A stretch of 47,847 bases of DNA from JBARRO01 sp049644265 (GTDB lineage Bacteria > Bacteroidota > Ignavibacteria > UBA10030): positions 1-47,847 of the forward strand of contig JBARRO010000133.1 in NCBI GenBank assembly GCA_049644265.1, written 5' to 3'. Below, piece by piece: positions 39,646 to 47,672 of this stretch. The notes beneath the pieces were generated by a model. The model did not search any database. It worked only from the letters and a program-made list of their open reading frames with translations, and was not told the DNA's origin. The translations under genes and the position numbers were made by a program. Within the stretch, counting starts at the first letter, position 1, and each line of letters begins with the position of its first letter.

Positions 39646-40602
39646 TCACGACCCTGCTTCACTGCGACCGAGTTTTCCGATGACATCTGCGATCAACGAT
39701 GCGCTCTTGTGAAGGAGTTCCCGCTCTTCGTCGTTGACGGTGGGCGGAAAGGTCGACAAAATCCCGTCACCGCCGACGAGGTGCGGCATGGAAATCGTGA
39801 CATCCCTGACACCAAACGCTTCCTGCAATGGAGTGCACACCGTCAGAATGGACCGCTGATCTCGCAAGATGACTTCGGCGATTCGTGCGAGGGCGCTTCC
39901 GATACCGTAGTACGTCGCACCCTTGCCGGAGATAATTGTGTAGGCGGCTTTTCGCACTTTTTGATCGATCTCCTGACGGAATGCAGCGTCCAGACGAACG
40001 GAGCGGAGTCGACAAAATTCTTCGAGTGACAACCCTCCCACGGTGACCAACGACCACGTCAATACCTCGGAGTCCCCGTGCTCACCGAGCACGTATGCGT
40101 GGACATGCTGCGGGTCGACTCCGACATGACGGCCCAGGAGTGAACGGAAGCGCGCAGTGTCGAGCGTGGTTCCCGAGCCGATCACACGACTTGAGGGAAT
40201 CCCTTTCTCTCCCGCGATTTGTGCGGTCACGTGGGTCATAATGTCGACCGGATTCGTTGCGACAACAAGCACCGCATCGGGGGCATGAAGGAGGATATTG
40301 GGAACAACCTCGCGAAAGACGGCAGCATTCCTCCCCAGGAGCTGCAGGCGGGTCTCCCCGGGTCGTTGATTGGTCCCCGCGGCAATGACGACAACGCGGC
40401 ATCCCTTCAGGTCCTTGTATTCGCCGGATTTGATCTCGAGCGGGTGTGCAAACGGGACCGCGTGAAGAAGGTCATCGGCCTCGGCAAGGGAACGACTCCG
40501 GTTCTGATCGACCAGAACGATCTCCCGGCCGACGCCCCGCATTACCATCGCATAGGCTGCAGTCGCTCCAACGTAGCCGCTCCCGACAATTCCTATTTTC
40601 AT
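39646..40602 (-). CDS. ldh: L-lactate dehydrogenase
   Basis: NAD-dependent interconversion of pyruvate and L-lactate; cytosolic. The ATG at 40602 has AAGGA eight bases upstream and gives a standard length of 318 residues. Motifs are the Rossmann loop GIVGSGYVGATAAY, the specificity loop NQRPGETR, the NPVD motif, DTARFR (Asp148) and the proton-relay histidine in GEHGDSE (His175). Gln79 in the specificity loop, followed by PGETR, marks lactate rather than malate dehydrogenase, where an Arg sits at that place. An earlier in-frame start would add a Cys/Leu-rich leader encoded by the CACAGAG repeat and is rejected. The enzyme suggests a capacity for lactate fermentation or use. Confidence 0.95.
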   Translation of the reverse strand: MKIGIVGSGYVGATAAYAMVMRGVGREIVLVDQNRSRSLAEADDLLHAVPFAHPLEIKSGEYKDLKGCRVVVIAAGTNQRPGETRLQLLGRNAAVFREVVPNILLHAPDAVLVVATNPVDIMTHVTAQIAGEKGIPSSRVIGSGTTLDTARFRSLLGRHVGVDPQHVHAYVLGEHGDSEVLTWSLVTVGGLSLEEFCRLRSVRLDAAFRQEIDQKVRKAAYTIISGKGATYYGIGSALARIAEVILRDQRSILTVCTPLQEAFGVRDVTISMPHLVGGDGILSTFPPTVNDEERELLHKSASLIADVIGKLGRSEAGS

Positions 40603-40628
40603 CTTGTTATTCCTTCTTGTTAAAAGAT

Positions 40629-40832
40629 GTTCACAGAGGACACAAAGAAAGAGGAGCACACTGAGCAAGAGAAAAATGAAACAATATTATAGTTCCTCCT
40701 TTTGTTTGGAAAGGTTCACAGAGGACAAAGAGGAAGAGGAGCGCACAGAGAAACATATAATAGTAACAATACTCCATCTATCATCAGTTCTAAACCTCTG
40801 TGAGCTCCTCTCTTCTCTGAGTCCTCTGTGAA
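40629..40832. repeat. CACAGAG-word palindromic element with extra left arm
   Basis: A complete copy spans 40714-40832. Its left arm contains TTCACAGAGGACAAAGAGG and GAGGAGCGCACAGAG, and its right arm the inverse, CCTCTGTGAGCTCCTCTC and CTGAGTCCTCTGTGAA, with about 45 bases between. A further left-type arm (TTCACAGAGGACACAAAG, 40630-40665) precedes it, as if a second copy lost its right half. It fills the spacer between the abhydrolase and ldh genes, both on the minus strand. Confidence 0.78.
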
Positions 40833-40837
40833 ATGTT

Positions 40838-41533
40838 CTACGTTTCGTGAAGTATCCTGCTCCCCCAGTCGGAGATCGTCATTGCGAGGTTCTCCAACAC
40901 ATCGTCATCGGATTGCCCGGACTTCTTGGGAACATGGAACGAGTGGTCGGCCCCATCGACAACATGGAGAGTCACACGGGGGCGCAGTTTCTTGCAGATG
41001 GGACGGAGGAGCTCCAAGTCAGCGAGTTTATCCCTGGTGCCCTGCAAAAAAAGCATCGGTAGTTCGACGTCGAAGAGGTGATCAGCCCGCTTTGTCGAAG
41101 GATCTCCCGGGGGATGAAGGGGAAAGCCGATGAAAATCACGCCCCGGATTCCCACGACCTGTTTCTCAGCGATTGCAGTGGAGGACATGCGGCCCCCGAA
41201 CGATTTCCCGCCGAGGAACAGCGGGAGGCCGCCTGCGAGACTCTGTGCGGCATCAACTGCTGCGCGGATCGTTGCCATAATTATGGGTTTCGGGTCGGGT
41301 CGCTTCAAGCGCTGTTCCATGTAAGGAAACTGAAACCGGAACGTCCCCACGTTGTGCCGGGCAAGTTTCTCCGAAATGGATTCCATGAACGGGTGCCGCA
41401 TCCCCGCACCCGCTCCGTGGCCGAGGACGCAAAGCCAGTCAGCGTTGCGAGGCTTCATGAGAAGTGCGCTCACCCTGCCTGATCGTTCTGATACTTCGAA
41501 CGTTGTTTCGATTCGTGTACTCGATGTCTTCAT
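40838..41533 (-). CDS. Alpha/beta hydrolase of the KANL3/Tex30-like group
   Basis: A 231-residue cytosolic alpha/beta hydrolase. Motifs are the oxyanion strand LGHGAGAGMRHPFM (about 37-50), the PYMEQ segment, the nucleophile elbow GGKSFGGRM (Ser111), then LQGTRDKLA (Asp168) and GADHSFHVPK (His197). All three triad residues are present in the right order, so it should be active. The KANL3/Tex30-like (Abhydrolase_11-type) family has no settled substrate. It is divergent from the S9-like gene (134-base gap) and ends at the CACAGAG repeat. No SD is seen at the ATG. Confidence 0.88.
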   Translation of the reverse strand: MKTSSTRIETTFEVSERSGRVSALLMKPRNADWLCVLGHGAGAGMRHPFMESISEKLARHNVGTFRFQFPYMEQRLKRPDPKPIIMATIRAAVDAAQSLAGGLPLFLGGKSFGGRMSSTAIAEKQVVGIRGVIFIGFPLHPPGDPSTKRADHLFDVELPMLFLQGTRDKLADLELLRPICKKLRPRVTLHVVDGADHSFHVPKKSGQSDDDVLENLAMTISDWGSRILHET

Positions 41534-41667
41534 GGAATCGCTTGTTCAATATACTATCGGGAATTGTCAAAATCCTGCGCAGCGAGGTTTCTCTCCCAGC
41601 GTTCTGCCGTTGCATCCATGGCAAATCTTTCGTTTCTTCAAACCGTTCAATTTTGTGAAAGACTCCG

Positions 41668-44367
41668 ATGAAATACAGGCTGTTACCTCCAGGGTTCATT
41701 CTGTTGGCTCTCATCTTCGGTTCGGTGGCGCGCGGGCAACAACACCCCCCCATTCTCGACCGTGAGGTTTTCTTCGCATCTCCTGAAATCTCGTCCGCAA
41801 CAATTTCTCCCGACGGCCGCTTTGTCACGTTTCTCAAGTCCCTGAAAGGGGTCCAGAACATCTGGATCAAGGAGCGTCGTGCTGCGTTTTCCAAGGCGCG
41901 TCCTCTCACCGCATATTCTCTCCGGCCTGTAACTTCGTATTTCTGGACCCAAAACGGTCGCTCGATTGTATTCACTCAGGATATTCAAGGCAACGGAAAC
42001 TACCGGGTGTACGCCATCGATCCTTCCACCGGAGGCAAATCCGTGCCGAAGGCGAAGGACATCACTCCCCTCGACAAGATTCACGCCTTGATCCTGGACG
42101 TGCCCGAGAAATCTCCCGGCCAGATCATCGTCGGCCTGAACGATCGGAATCCGGACTGGTACGACGTCTACCGGATCAACGTGGTGAACGGGGAATGGGT
42201 CCTTCTTCGCAGGAACGACGCGAAGATTGAACGCTGGGTGACCGACCTCCAGGGCAGGCCGAGGCTCGGTATTCGCAGCTCGAAGTGGGGTGGATATGAT
42301 GTATTCCGGGCAGACCCGGACTCATTCGCTCACCTGTTCACGCTGCCACCGGAGGAAGATATTACTCCCCTCCGTTTCACCCCGGACGGCAGGCAATGTT
42401 ATGTGAAAACGAACAAGGGATCTCTCGACCAGGCTCAACTGCTTCTTCTCGATGTCGCAACAGGAGCGCTCACACCTGTCGAGGGTGATCCGCTGAACGA
42501 AGCAGACTTCGGCGGCGCATTCTTTTCACGGACGAGCGACGAACTTCTTGCCACGACCTATCTGGGAGACCGCCTTCGCGTTTATCCGAAACAGCAACGA
42601 TTTGCAGAGGATTGGGCAAACCTGACCCGCGCGCTTCCCAACGGGGACATTTCGATCACCGATGCCACATCGGATGAGAATCTATGGATGGTCGTTTATT
42701 CGAGCGACGTTGACCCCGGCTCAAGTTATCTCTACGACAGAACGACCGGGAAGGTCGAACTGCTGTTTCATTCCTGGCCGCAGATCCCGTCCGAACGTCT
42801 GTCACCGATGAAGTCGTTTCGCTACACCGCATCCGACAGCCTGTCGATTCCTGCCTACCTGGTAACGCCGAGGGGCATTCCGGCGAAGAATCTCCCGACG
42901 ATCCTCCTGGCTCACGAGGGACCCTGGAGCCGCGTCACGTGGGGATACAATCCGGAAGCACAATTCCTTGCGAACCGTGGCTACGCCGTTGTGCTGCCAA
43001 ATTATCGAGGATCGTCGGGCTATGGAAAGAAGTTTCTGAACGCCGGCAACAGGGAGTGGGGAACAGGCCGGATGCAGCAGGACATTACAGATTGTGTTCA
43101 TTTTGTCGTTGCATCGGGTACTGCAGATCCCAAACGCGTCGGGATTTTTGGGGGAAGGTTTGGCGGATTCATTGCGCTGTCCGGAGTGGCGTTTACGCCG
43201 GATCTGTTTGCCGCCGCTGTTTCATACACGGGGCCGTCCAGTGTTCACACAATCTATTCGTGGATGCTGACAACGATGCCTGTGGAATGGCGATGGTACC
43301 GCAAGATGCTTGAGGTGCGAGTTGGGAGCACTCGGGACTCCGTAGAGCTTAACAAACTCCTGGGGCATTCGCCGTTGTATTCGGCGGAGAAGATCCGTTC
43401 CCCGCTGCTGATTATTCAGGGAGGAAAAGATGCCATCGGAAAGAAATTTCAATCGGACCAAATTGTGAGGACCCTGCGTGACTTGGGGCGAACAGTCGAA
43501 TACCTGCTTGCCGAGGATGAGGGCTCGAGGTTCAAAGGTTATGAAAATCAAATGGCTTCGTACGCCGCAATTGAACGATTCCTCGCAAAGCACCTTCATG
43601 GACGCTACCAGAAGTCTCTGCGCCCTGAACTCCGAAAGAAACTTGGTGCTTTGACTGTCGACATCAAGACTGTCACCGCGCCAAAGCGGGAGGAGCCGGT
43701 TGTCCCTGTCATGGCGGCATTCCGGGGATCGGAGCTGCGTGAGGACACACTTCGCTATGCAATGACCCTCAAGAACGCCACGGGTGAGGCAAACGGCTCG
43801 TCGATTCGGACTCTTTCGGCGACAACGTCTGGGGGAAAGAAAATCTGGAGAATTATCGAGACGGTGAAAATCCCCGGTGCTGTGGGGATCGATACGCTCG
43901 ACATCGAGTGCGAACAGTTGTTGCCGATACGACGCTCCCATTTTGCTGATTCGACCAACATTGTCCTGAACTTCACGCCGGATAGTGTTGACGGGAAAAT
44001 TGTGGAGGGATCCAATGTCCGGCCGCTGCATATAAGACTCGACGGCCCTGTTCTTACTGACGGTTGGGGAACTGAGCTTGCTGTGAGCACGCTTCCGTTG
44101 GTAGACGGCAAAAATGGCAGTATTCAGGTGCTGGACCTCCTGATTGGCAAAGCCAGGACCATGACCGTGAAACTGACCGGCTCAGAGAATATTTCCATCG
44201 GCGGAAAGTCAATCCTGGCTGAAAGGGTTGAAATCATTCCGGAGGGTAGTGGCGGGAGAAGTGAAATTCTCTGGATCTCGAAAGAAGACCGCCGCATCCT
44301 GAAAACTGAAGTGCACCTTCCGGTCCTGATGGGGGGAGGCACCGTCACGAGTGAACTCACGCCCTAA
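41668..44367 (+). CDS. S9 peptidase-like protein lacking catalytic Ser and His (probable pseudoenzyme)
   Basis: An 899-residue exported protein (signal peptide about 1-24, ending RGQQ). A beta-propeller (about 40-390) precedes an alpha/beta hydrolase domain (about 400-655) of the S9C/acylaminoacyl-peptidase type. The nucleophile elbow reads GIFGGRFGGF, so the Ser of the GGSxGG motif is Arg497 (codon AGG; AGC would be Ser). The Asp is kept (GGKDA, Asp588). The histidine of the usual DEGHGF is Ser620 (DEGSRF). It therefore cannot work as a normal serine peptidase. The C-terminal 240 residues form a separate beta-rich domain, probably DUF3108-like (ILWISKEDRRILKTEVHLP). An intact S9 peptidase gene follows on the same strand. 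Confidence 0.85.
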   Translation: MKYRLLPPGFILLALIFGSVARGQQHPPILDREVFFASPEISSATISPDGRFVTFLKSLKGVQNIWIKERRAAFSKARPLTAYSLRPVTSYFWTQNGRSIVFTQDIQGNGNYRVYAIDPSTGGKSVPKAKDITPLDKIHALILDVPEKSPGQIIVGLNDRNPDWYDVYRINVVNGEWVLLRRNDAKIERWVTDLQGRPRLGIRSSKWGGYDVFRADPDSFAHLFTLPPEEDITPLRFTPDGRQCYVKTNKGSLDQAQLLLLDVATGALTPVEGDPLNEADFGGAFFSRTSDELLATTYLGDRLRVYPKQQRFAEDWANLTRALPNGDISITDATSDENLWMVVYSSDVDPGSSYLYDRTTGKVELLFHSWPQIPSERLSPMKSFRYTASDSLSIPAYLVTPRGIPAKNLPTILLAHEGPWSRVTWGYNPEAQFLANRGYAVVLPNYRGSSGYGKKFLNAGNREWGTGRMQQDITDCVHFVVASGTADPKRVGIFGGRFGGFIALSGVAFTPDLFAAAVSYTGPSSVHTIYSWMLTTMPVEWRWYRKMLEVRVGSTRDSVELNKLLGHSPLYSAEKIRSPLLIIQGGKDAIGKKFQSDQIVRTLRDLGRTVEYLLAEDEGSRFKGYENQMASYAAIERFLAKHLHGRYQKSLRPELRKKLGALTVDIKTVTAPKREEPVVPVMAAFRGSELREDTLRYAMTLKNATGEANGSSIRTLSATTSGGKKIWRIIETVKIPGAVGIDTLDIECEQLLPIRRSHFADSTNIVLNFTPDSVDGKIVEGSNVRPLHIRLDGPVLTDGWGTELAVSTLPLVDGKNGSIQVLDLLIGKARTMTVKLTGSENISIGGKSILAERVEIIPEGSGGRSEILWISKEDRRILKTEVHLPVLMGGGTVTSELTP

Positions 44368-44388
44368 CGGCAGACTGTGGAGTAGCAA

Positions 44389-44421
44389 TTTCACCGAGCG
44401 CACAGAGAGAAGACGAGAAGG
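44389..44421. repeat. Single arm of the CACAGAG-word repeat
   Basis: TTTCACCGAGCGCACAGAG and AGAAGACGAGAAGG match the left arm of the CACAGAG element in degraded form. No right arm is seen before the next start codon at 44488. It lies in the 120-base spacer between the two S9-like genes. Confidence 0.45.
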
Positions 44422-44487
44422 TCTAGAGTGTACCAAGTTTTTCCTATCAGATGTTTCATCCACGAATTCACCAGTAAGGAGCTTACG

Positions 44488-46728
44488 ATGAAGCGACGAT
44501 CCCTGTTCCTGTTCGCCTTCTTTATTCCGTTCATTTCCTTTGCGCAGACTCAGGATGAATCTCAACTCACAATTGACAGGATCTTCAAGTCCAACGAGTT
44601 TTCGATGGCGCGATTCGGCCCGGCCCGGTGGCTTGGAGACGGCTCTTCCTACACGACGGTCGAAGCGTCCGTCGATCAAAAAGGAAGCAGGGAGATCGTC
44701 AAGTACGACACGAAAACCGGAAAACGTGAAATCCTCGTTTCTGCCGCAACACTGACTCCGCAGGGTGAATCACAGGCGCTGAGGATGGAAAACTACATCT
44801 GGTCGCCGGACGGAAAGCTTCTCATGATCTACACAAATTCCAAACGCGTGTGGCGCCAGAACACGCGGGGGGATTACTGGGCGTTGAATCTTTCCGCCGG
44901 GATGTTGACCAAGCTTGGCGGCGACGGGCCCGCTTCGACGATGATGTTTGCCAAATTCTCTCCTGACGGGAAAAAGGTCGGATTTGTCCGAGAGCACGAC
45001 CTCTATGTAGAAGACCTTGCCACCCATGAAATCAAGCGTTTGACAACCGATGGTTCGAAAACCATCATCAACGGCACGTTCGATTGGGTGTATGAAGAGG
45101 AGTGGGATGCACGGGATGGGTTCCGGTGGAGTCCCGACAGTAAATCGATCGCCTACTGGCAGCTCGATGCCTCGGGCGTGCGCGATTTTTATCTGATCAA
45201 CAACACGGATTCGTTGTACTCCTACATCGTTCCGGTGCAGTATCCCAAAGCGGGCGATACGCTCTCTTCCTGCCGCGTCGGCATTGTGCGAGCTGACGGC
45301 GGACCGACCGTCTGGATGGATGTCGCCGGAGACAAGCGGAACACCTACATCCCGAGGATGGAATGGGCGGCAAACAGCGACGAGGTCGTCCTCCAGCATA
45401 TGAATCGCCTGCAGAACACGGACGAGGTGATGCTCGGGAATGCCCGCACGGGCAAGGTGAAGACGATCCTCGCCGGCAAAGACAGTACGTGGTTCGAAAT
45501 TGTGGACGACCTGCGCTGGTTCGACAAAGGCAAACGGTTTACCTGGGTGAGCGAGGAGGATGGCTGGCGTCACGTGTACATGGTTTCCCGCGATGGGAAG
45601 GAAAAGCGACTGATTACCCCCGAGCCGTATGATGTGGTCAATATCGAACACGTGGATGAATCCGGGACCTGGATGTACTTTCTGGCTTCTCCGGACAATG
45701 CAACGCAACGCTATCTGTACAGGATACGGATGGACGGCAAGAGCAAGGCCGAACGCATTACGCCGGAAAGCATGTCCGGTTCCCACCGGTATCAGATTTC
45801 TCCCGACGGAAAATGGGCCATCCACACCTATTCTTCCTTCGACGTGCCACCGGTGATCGATCTTGTCGATCTTCCGGATCATGAGGTTGTCAGGTCGCTG
45901 GAAGACAACGCAAAGCTTCGGGAGAAAATTGCGAAGCTTGCACGGAGCAAGGCAGAATTCTTCAAAGTCGACAACGGAGAAGGGCTGACGCTCGACGGGT
46001 GGATTTTGAAACCGTCGAACTTCGATCCGTCGAAGAAGTATCCCGTGCTGGTGTATGTGTACGGGGAACCCGCTGCGCAGACCGTCGTCGATTCCTGGGG
46101 AAACAGAAGTTTGTGGCACGAAATGCTGACGCAGCACGGGTATATCGTGGTGAGTGTCGACAACCGTGGAACCCCCGCGCCGCGGGGCCGGGTATGGCGG
46201 AAGAGCGTGTATCGTCAGATCGGGATTGTTGCCTCGAGAGACCAGGCGGCGGCGATCCGGGTCATCCGGACCTGGCCGTTTGTGGATTCAACGCGGATTG
46301 GTATTTGGGGATGGAGCGGTGGAGGGTCGATGACGCTTAATATGATTATGCGGTATCCGGACTTATATCAGACGGGGATGTCGGTTGCACCGGTTCCGGA
46401 CGAGCGGCTGTACGACGCAACGTACCAGGAACGCTACATGGGGCTGCCGAGCGACAACGAGGAGGGGTATCGACTTGGTTCATCGCTTGCGTATGCGGAC
46501 CAATTGAAAGGAAACCTGCTGATCGTTCACGGCTCCGGCGACGACAACGTGCACTACCAGGGCACCGAACGGATGATCAACGCACTTATCAAGGCGAACA
46601 AGCCATTCACGATGATGGAATATCCGAACCGTTCGCATGGGATCTTTGAAGGGGAGAACACAACAATTCATCTGTATAATCTGCTTACGCGCTACCTCGA
46701 ACAGAACCTTCCAGCCGGGCCAAGGTAA
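44488..46728 (+). CDS. Dipeptidyl peptidase IV-like S9B peptidase, exported
   Basis: Releases N-terminal dipeptides, typically X-Pro; exported. The ATG at 44488 has AAGGAG seven bases upstream and gives a 746-residue protein with a signal peptide (MKRRSLFLFAFFIPFISFAQ). The N-terminal beta-propeller (about 60-470) contains the double-Glu motif WVYEEEWDARDGFRWSPD, which binds the substrate N-terminus in DPP-IV. The hydrolase domain has the full triad: Ser610 in GWSGGG, Asp685 in HGSGDDNVHYQ and His717 in NRSHGIF. An upstream in-frame ATG at 44428 lacks an SD. It follows a catalytically degraded S9 relative by 120 bases. A hairpin terminator is shared with the next, convergent gene. Confidence 0.95.
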   Translation: MKRRSLFLFAFFIPFISFAQTQDESQLTIDRIFKSNEFSMARFGPARWLGDGSSYTTVEASVDQKGSREIVKYDTKTGKREILVSAATLTPQGESQALRMENYIWSPDGKLLMIYTNSKRVWRQNTRGDYWALNLSAGMLTKLGGDGPASTMMFAKFSPDGKKVGFVREHDLYVEDLATHEIKRLTTDGSKTIINGTFDWVYEEEWDARDGFRWSPDSKSIAYWQLDASGVRDFYLINNTDSLYSYIVPVQYPKAGDTLSSCRVGIVRADGGPTVWMDVAGDKRNTYIPRMEWAANSDEVVLQHMNRLQNTDEVMLGNARTGKVKTILAGKDSTWFEIVDDLRWFDKGKRFTWVSEEDGWRHVYMVSRDGKEKRLITPEPYDVVNIEHVDESGTWMYFLASPDNATQRYLYRIRMDGKSKAERITPESMSGSHRYQISPDGKWAIHTYSSFDVPPVIDLVDLPDHEVVRSLEDNAKLREKIAKLARSKAEFFKVDNGEGLTLDGWILKPSNFDPSKKYPVLVYVYGEPAAQTVVDSWGNRSLWHEMLTQHGYIVVSVDNRGTPAPRGRVWRKSVYRQIGIVASRDQAAAIRVIRTWPFVDSTRIGIWGWSGGGSMTLNMIMRYPDLYQTGMSVAPVPDERLYDATYQERYMGLPSDNEEGYRLGSSLAYADQLKGNLLIVHGSGDDNVHYQGTERMINALIKANKPFTMMEYPNRSHGIFEGENTTIHLYNLLTRYLEQNLPAGPR

Positions 46729-46754
46729 ATAAGTACAACTCCCGGAAAAGCAGC

Positions 46755-46804
46755 ACGACTCCCGGAATCTTTCTCGGTTCTCTGAGTGAGATTCCGGGAG
46801 TCGT
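46755..46804. terminator. Bidirectional 16-bp hairpin between convergent genes
   Basis: ACGACTCCCGGAATCT (46755-46770) and AGATTCCGGGAGTCGT (46789-46804) are perfect inverses around an 18-base loop. A half-copy of the arm (ACTCCCGGAAAAG) lies just before it at 46738-46750. There is no strong U-run. It ends both the DPP-IV-like gene (+) and the T9SS cargo gene (-). The core GACTCCCG is shared with the hairpin at 21171-21209. Confidence 0.75.
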
Positions 46805-46811
46805 TCAAGGC

Positions 46812-47672
46812 TCACTTCACCAAAATCAGCGTCCTCGTTTCGGTCAACGTTCCCGACTGCAGGCGGTAGAAGTATGCGCCGCTCGGGAGTCCGCTGGCAT
46901 TCCATCGTGTGCTGTACGTTCCTGCCGTGAGGTTCTCCGAAAGGATCGATGCGATTTCTGTCCCAAGGGTATTGTACACCTTCAGGGTCGTGAAACCGGG
47001 CTGAGAAAGGCCGAACTCGAACGTCGTCGAAGGGTTGAACGGGTTCGGATAGTTCTGCCTGAGCGTGAATTGCTCCGGCATCTGGCCTGAAGCGGCCTGC
47101 ATGACGGATGTGGCAGTTCCCGAGAGCACAAGGTCGTCGGCAAGCATCACGGAGCCGACATGATAATCCGATCCGCTTGTCGGTCCAAGAATCGTCAATT
47201 GAATGACACACGTGTCGGGAACATCGCTCGTGAAGTAGCCGATGGGGACAGAGAATTGTGTATAGGAGCTCACGGTCGTTGCGGGAGCGATTGCTCCTAC
47301 GCCAACGGCGTTTTCGCCTTTGTACATAATGACGTTTGCTGCAAACCTGTCGCCACTGACCGGGGTAAACCGATAATAGCCAGTCAGCGTGGCATATCGC
47401 TGGGACGTCGGGAATCCGAGCGCGGAGTTGCCCGACTGAACAAGAGCGGCATACGGTAAATTGGCGACAGACAACACGGTTCCCTGGATTGCCGAGCTGC
47501 CTGAATGAGCAGTCGACGATTGCACGATGGGGACGGCAACGCCGATAACATTCGTGGTCCACCAACCGTCGGGGTTGCCGGTGGTCCAGGTTTCAAATCC
47601 CGCGTTGGGAACCTGTGCCTGTAATGAGAGCGAGAGCATGGAAAAAAGCAAAAACATGAAAAGACTTTTCAT
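46812..47672 (-). CDS. Secreted carbohydrate-binding-like protein with T9SS sorting domain
   Basis: A 286-residue exported protein with a signal peptide (MKSLFMFLLFSMLSLSLQA-Q) and AAAGGA seven bases before the ATG. The mature start, VPNAGFETWTTGNPDGWWT, and the jelly-roll-like body (SGSSAIQGTVLSV ... SDYHVGSVMLADDLVLSG) match secreted FCB modules often annotated as carbohydrate-binding or PCMD-like. The closing Asp-Asp strand may bind calcium, as in such folds. The T9SS sorting domain starts NYPNPFNPSTT (about 207). Ligand unknown. Confidence 0.83.
   Translation of the reverse strand: MKSLFMFLLFSMLSLSLQAQVPNAGFETWTTGNPDGWWTTNVIGVAVPIVQSSTAHSGSSAIQGTVLSVANLPYAALVQSGNSALGFPTSQRYATLTGYYRFTPVSGDRFAANVIMYKGENAVGVGAIAPATTVSSYTQFSVPIGYFTSDVPDTCVIQLTILGPTSGSDYHVGSVMLADDLVLSGTATSVMQAASGQMPEQFTLRQNYPNPFNPSTTFEFGLSQPGFTTLKVYNTLGTEIASILSENLTAGTYSTRWNASGLPSGAYFYRLQSGTLTETRTLILVK

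Noticed and set aside
39646..40602. Malate dehydrogenase
   Set aside because: The specificity loop has Gln (NQRPGETR) where malate dehydrogenases have Arg.
44770..46137. Long minus-strand open frame of 455 codons
   Set aside because: It is antisense to the DPP-IV-like gene, which has a complete family signature; the reverse frame shows no domain and is a by-product of codon bias.
46480..47565. Minus-strand open frame of 361 codons covering the terminator and part of two genes
   Set aside because: It crosses a strong hairpin and overlaps two well-supported genes in other frames, and its product is Arg/Cys-rich with no family features.
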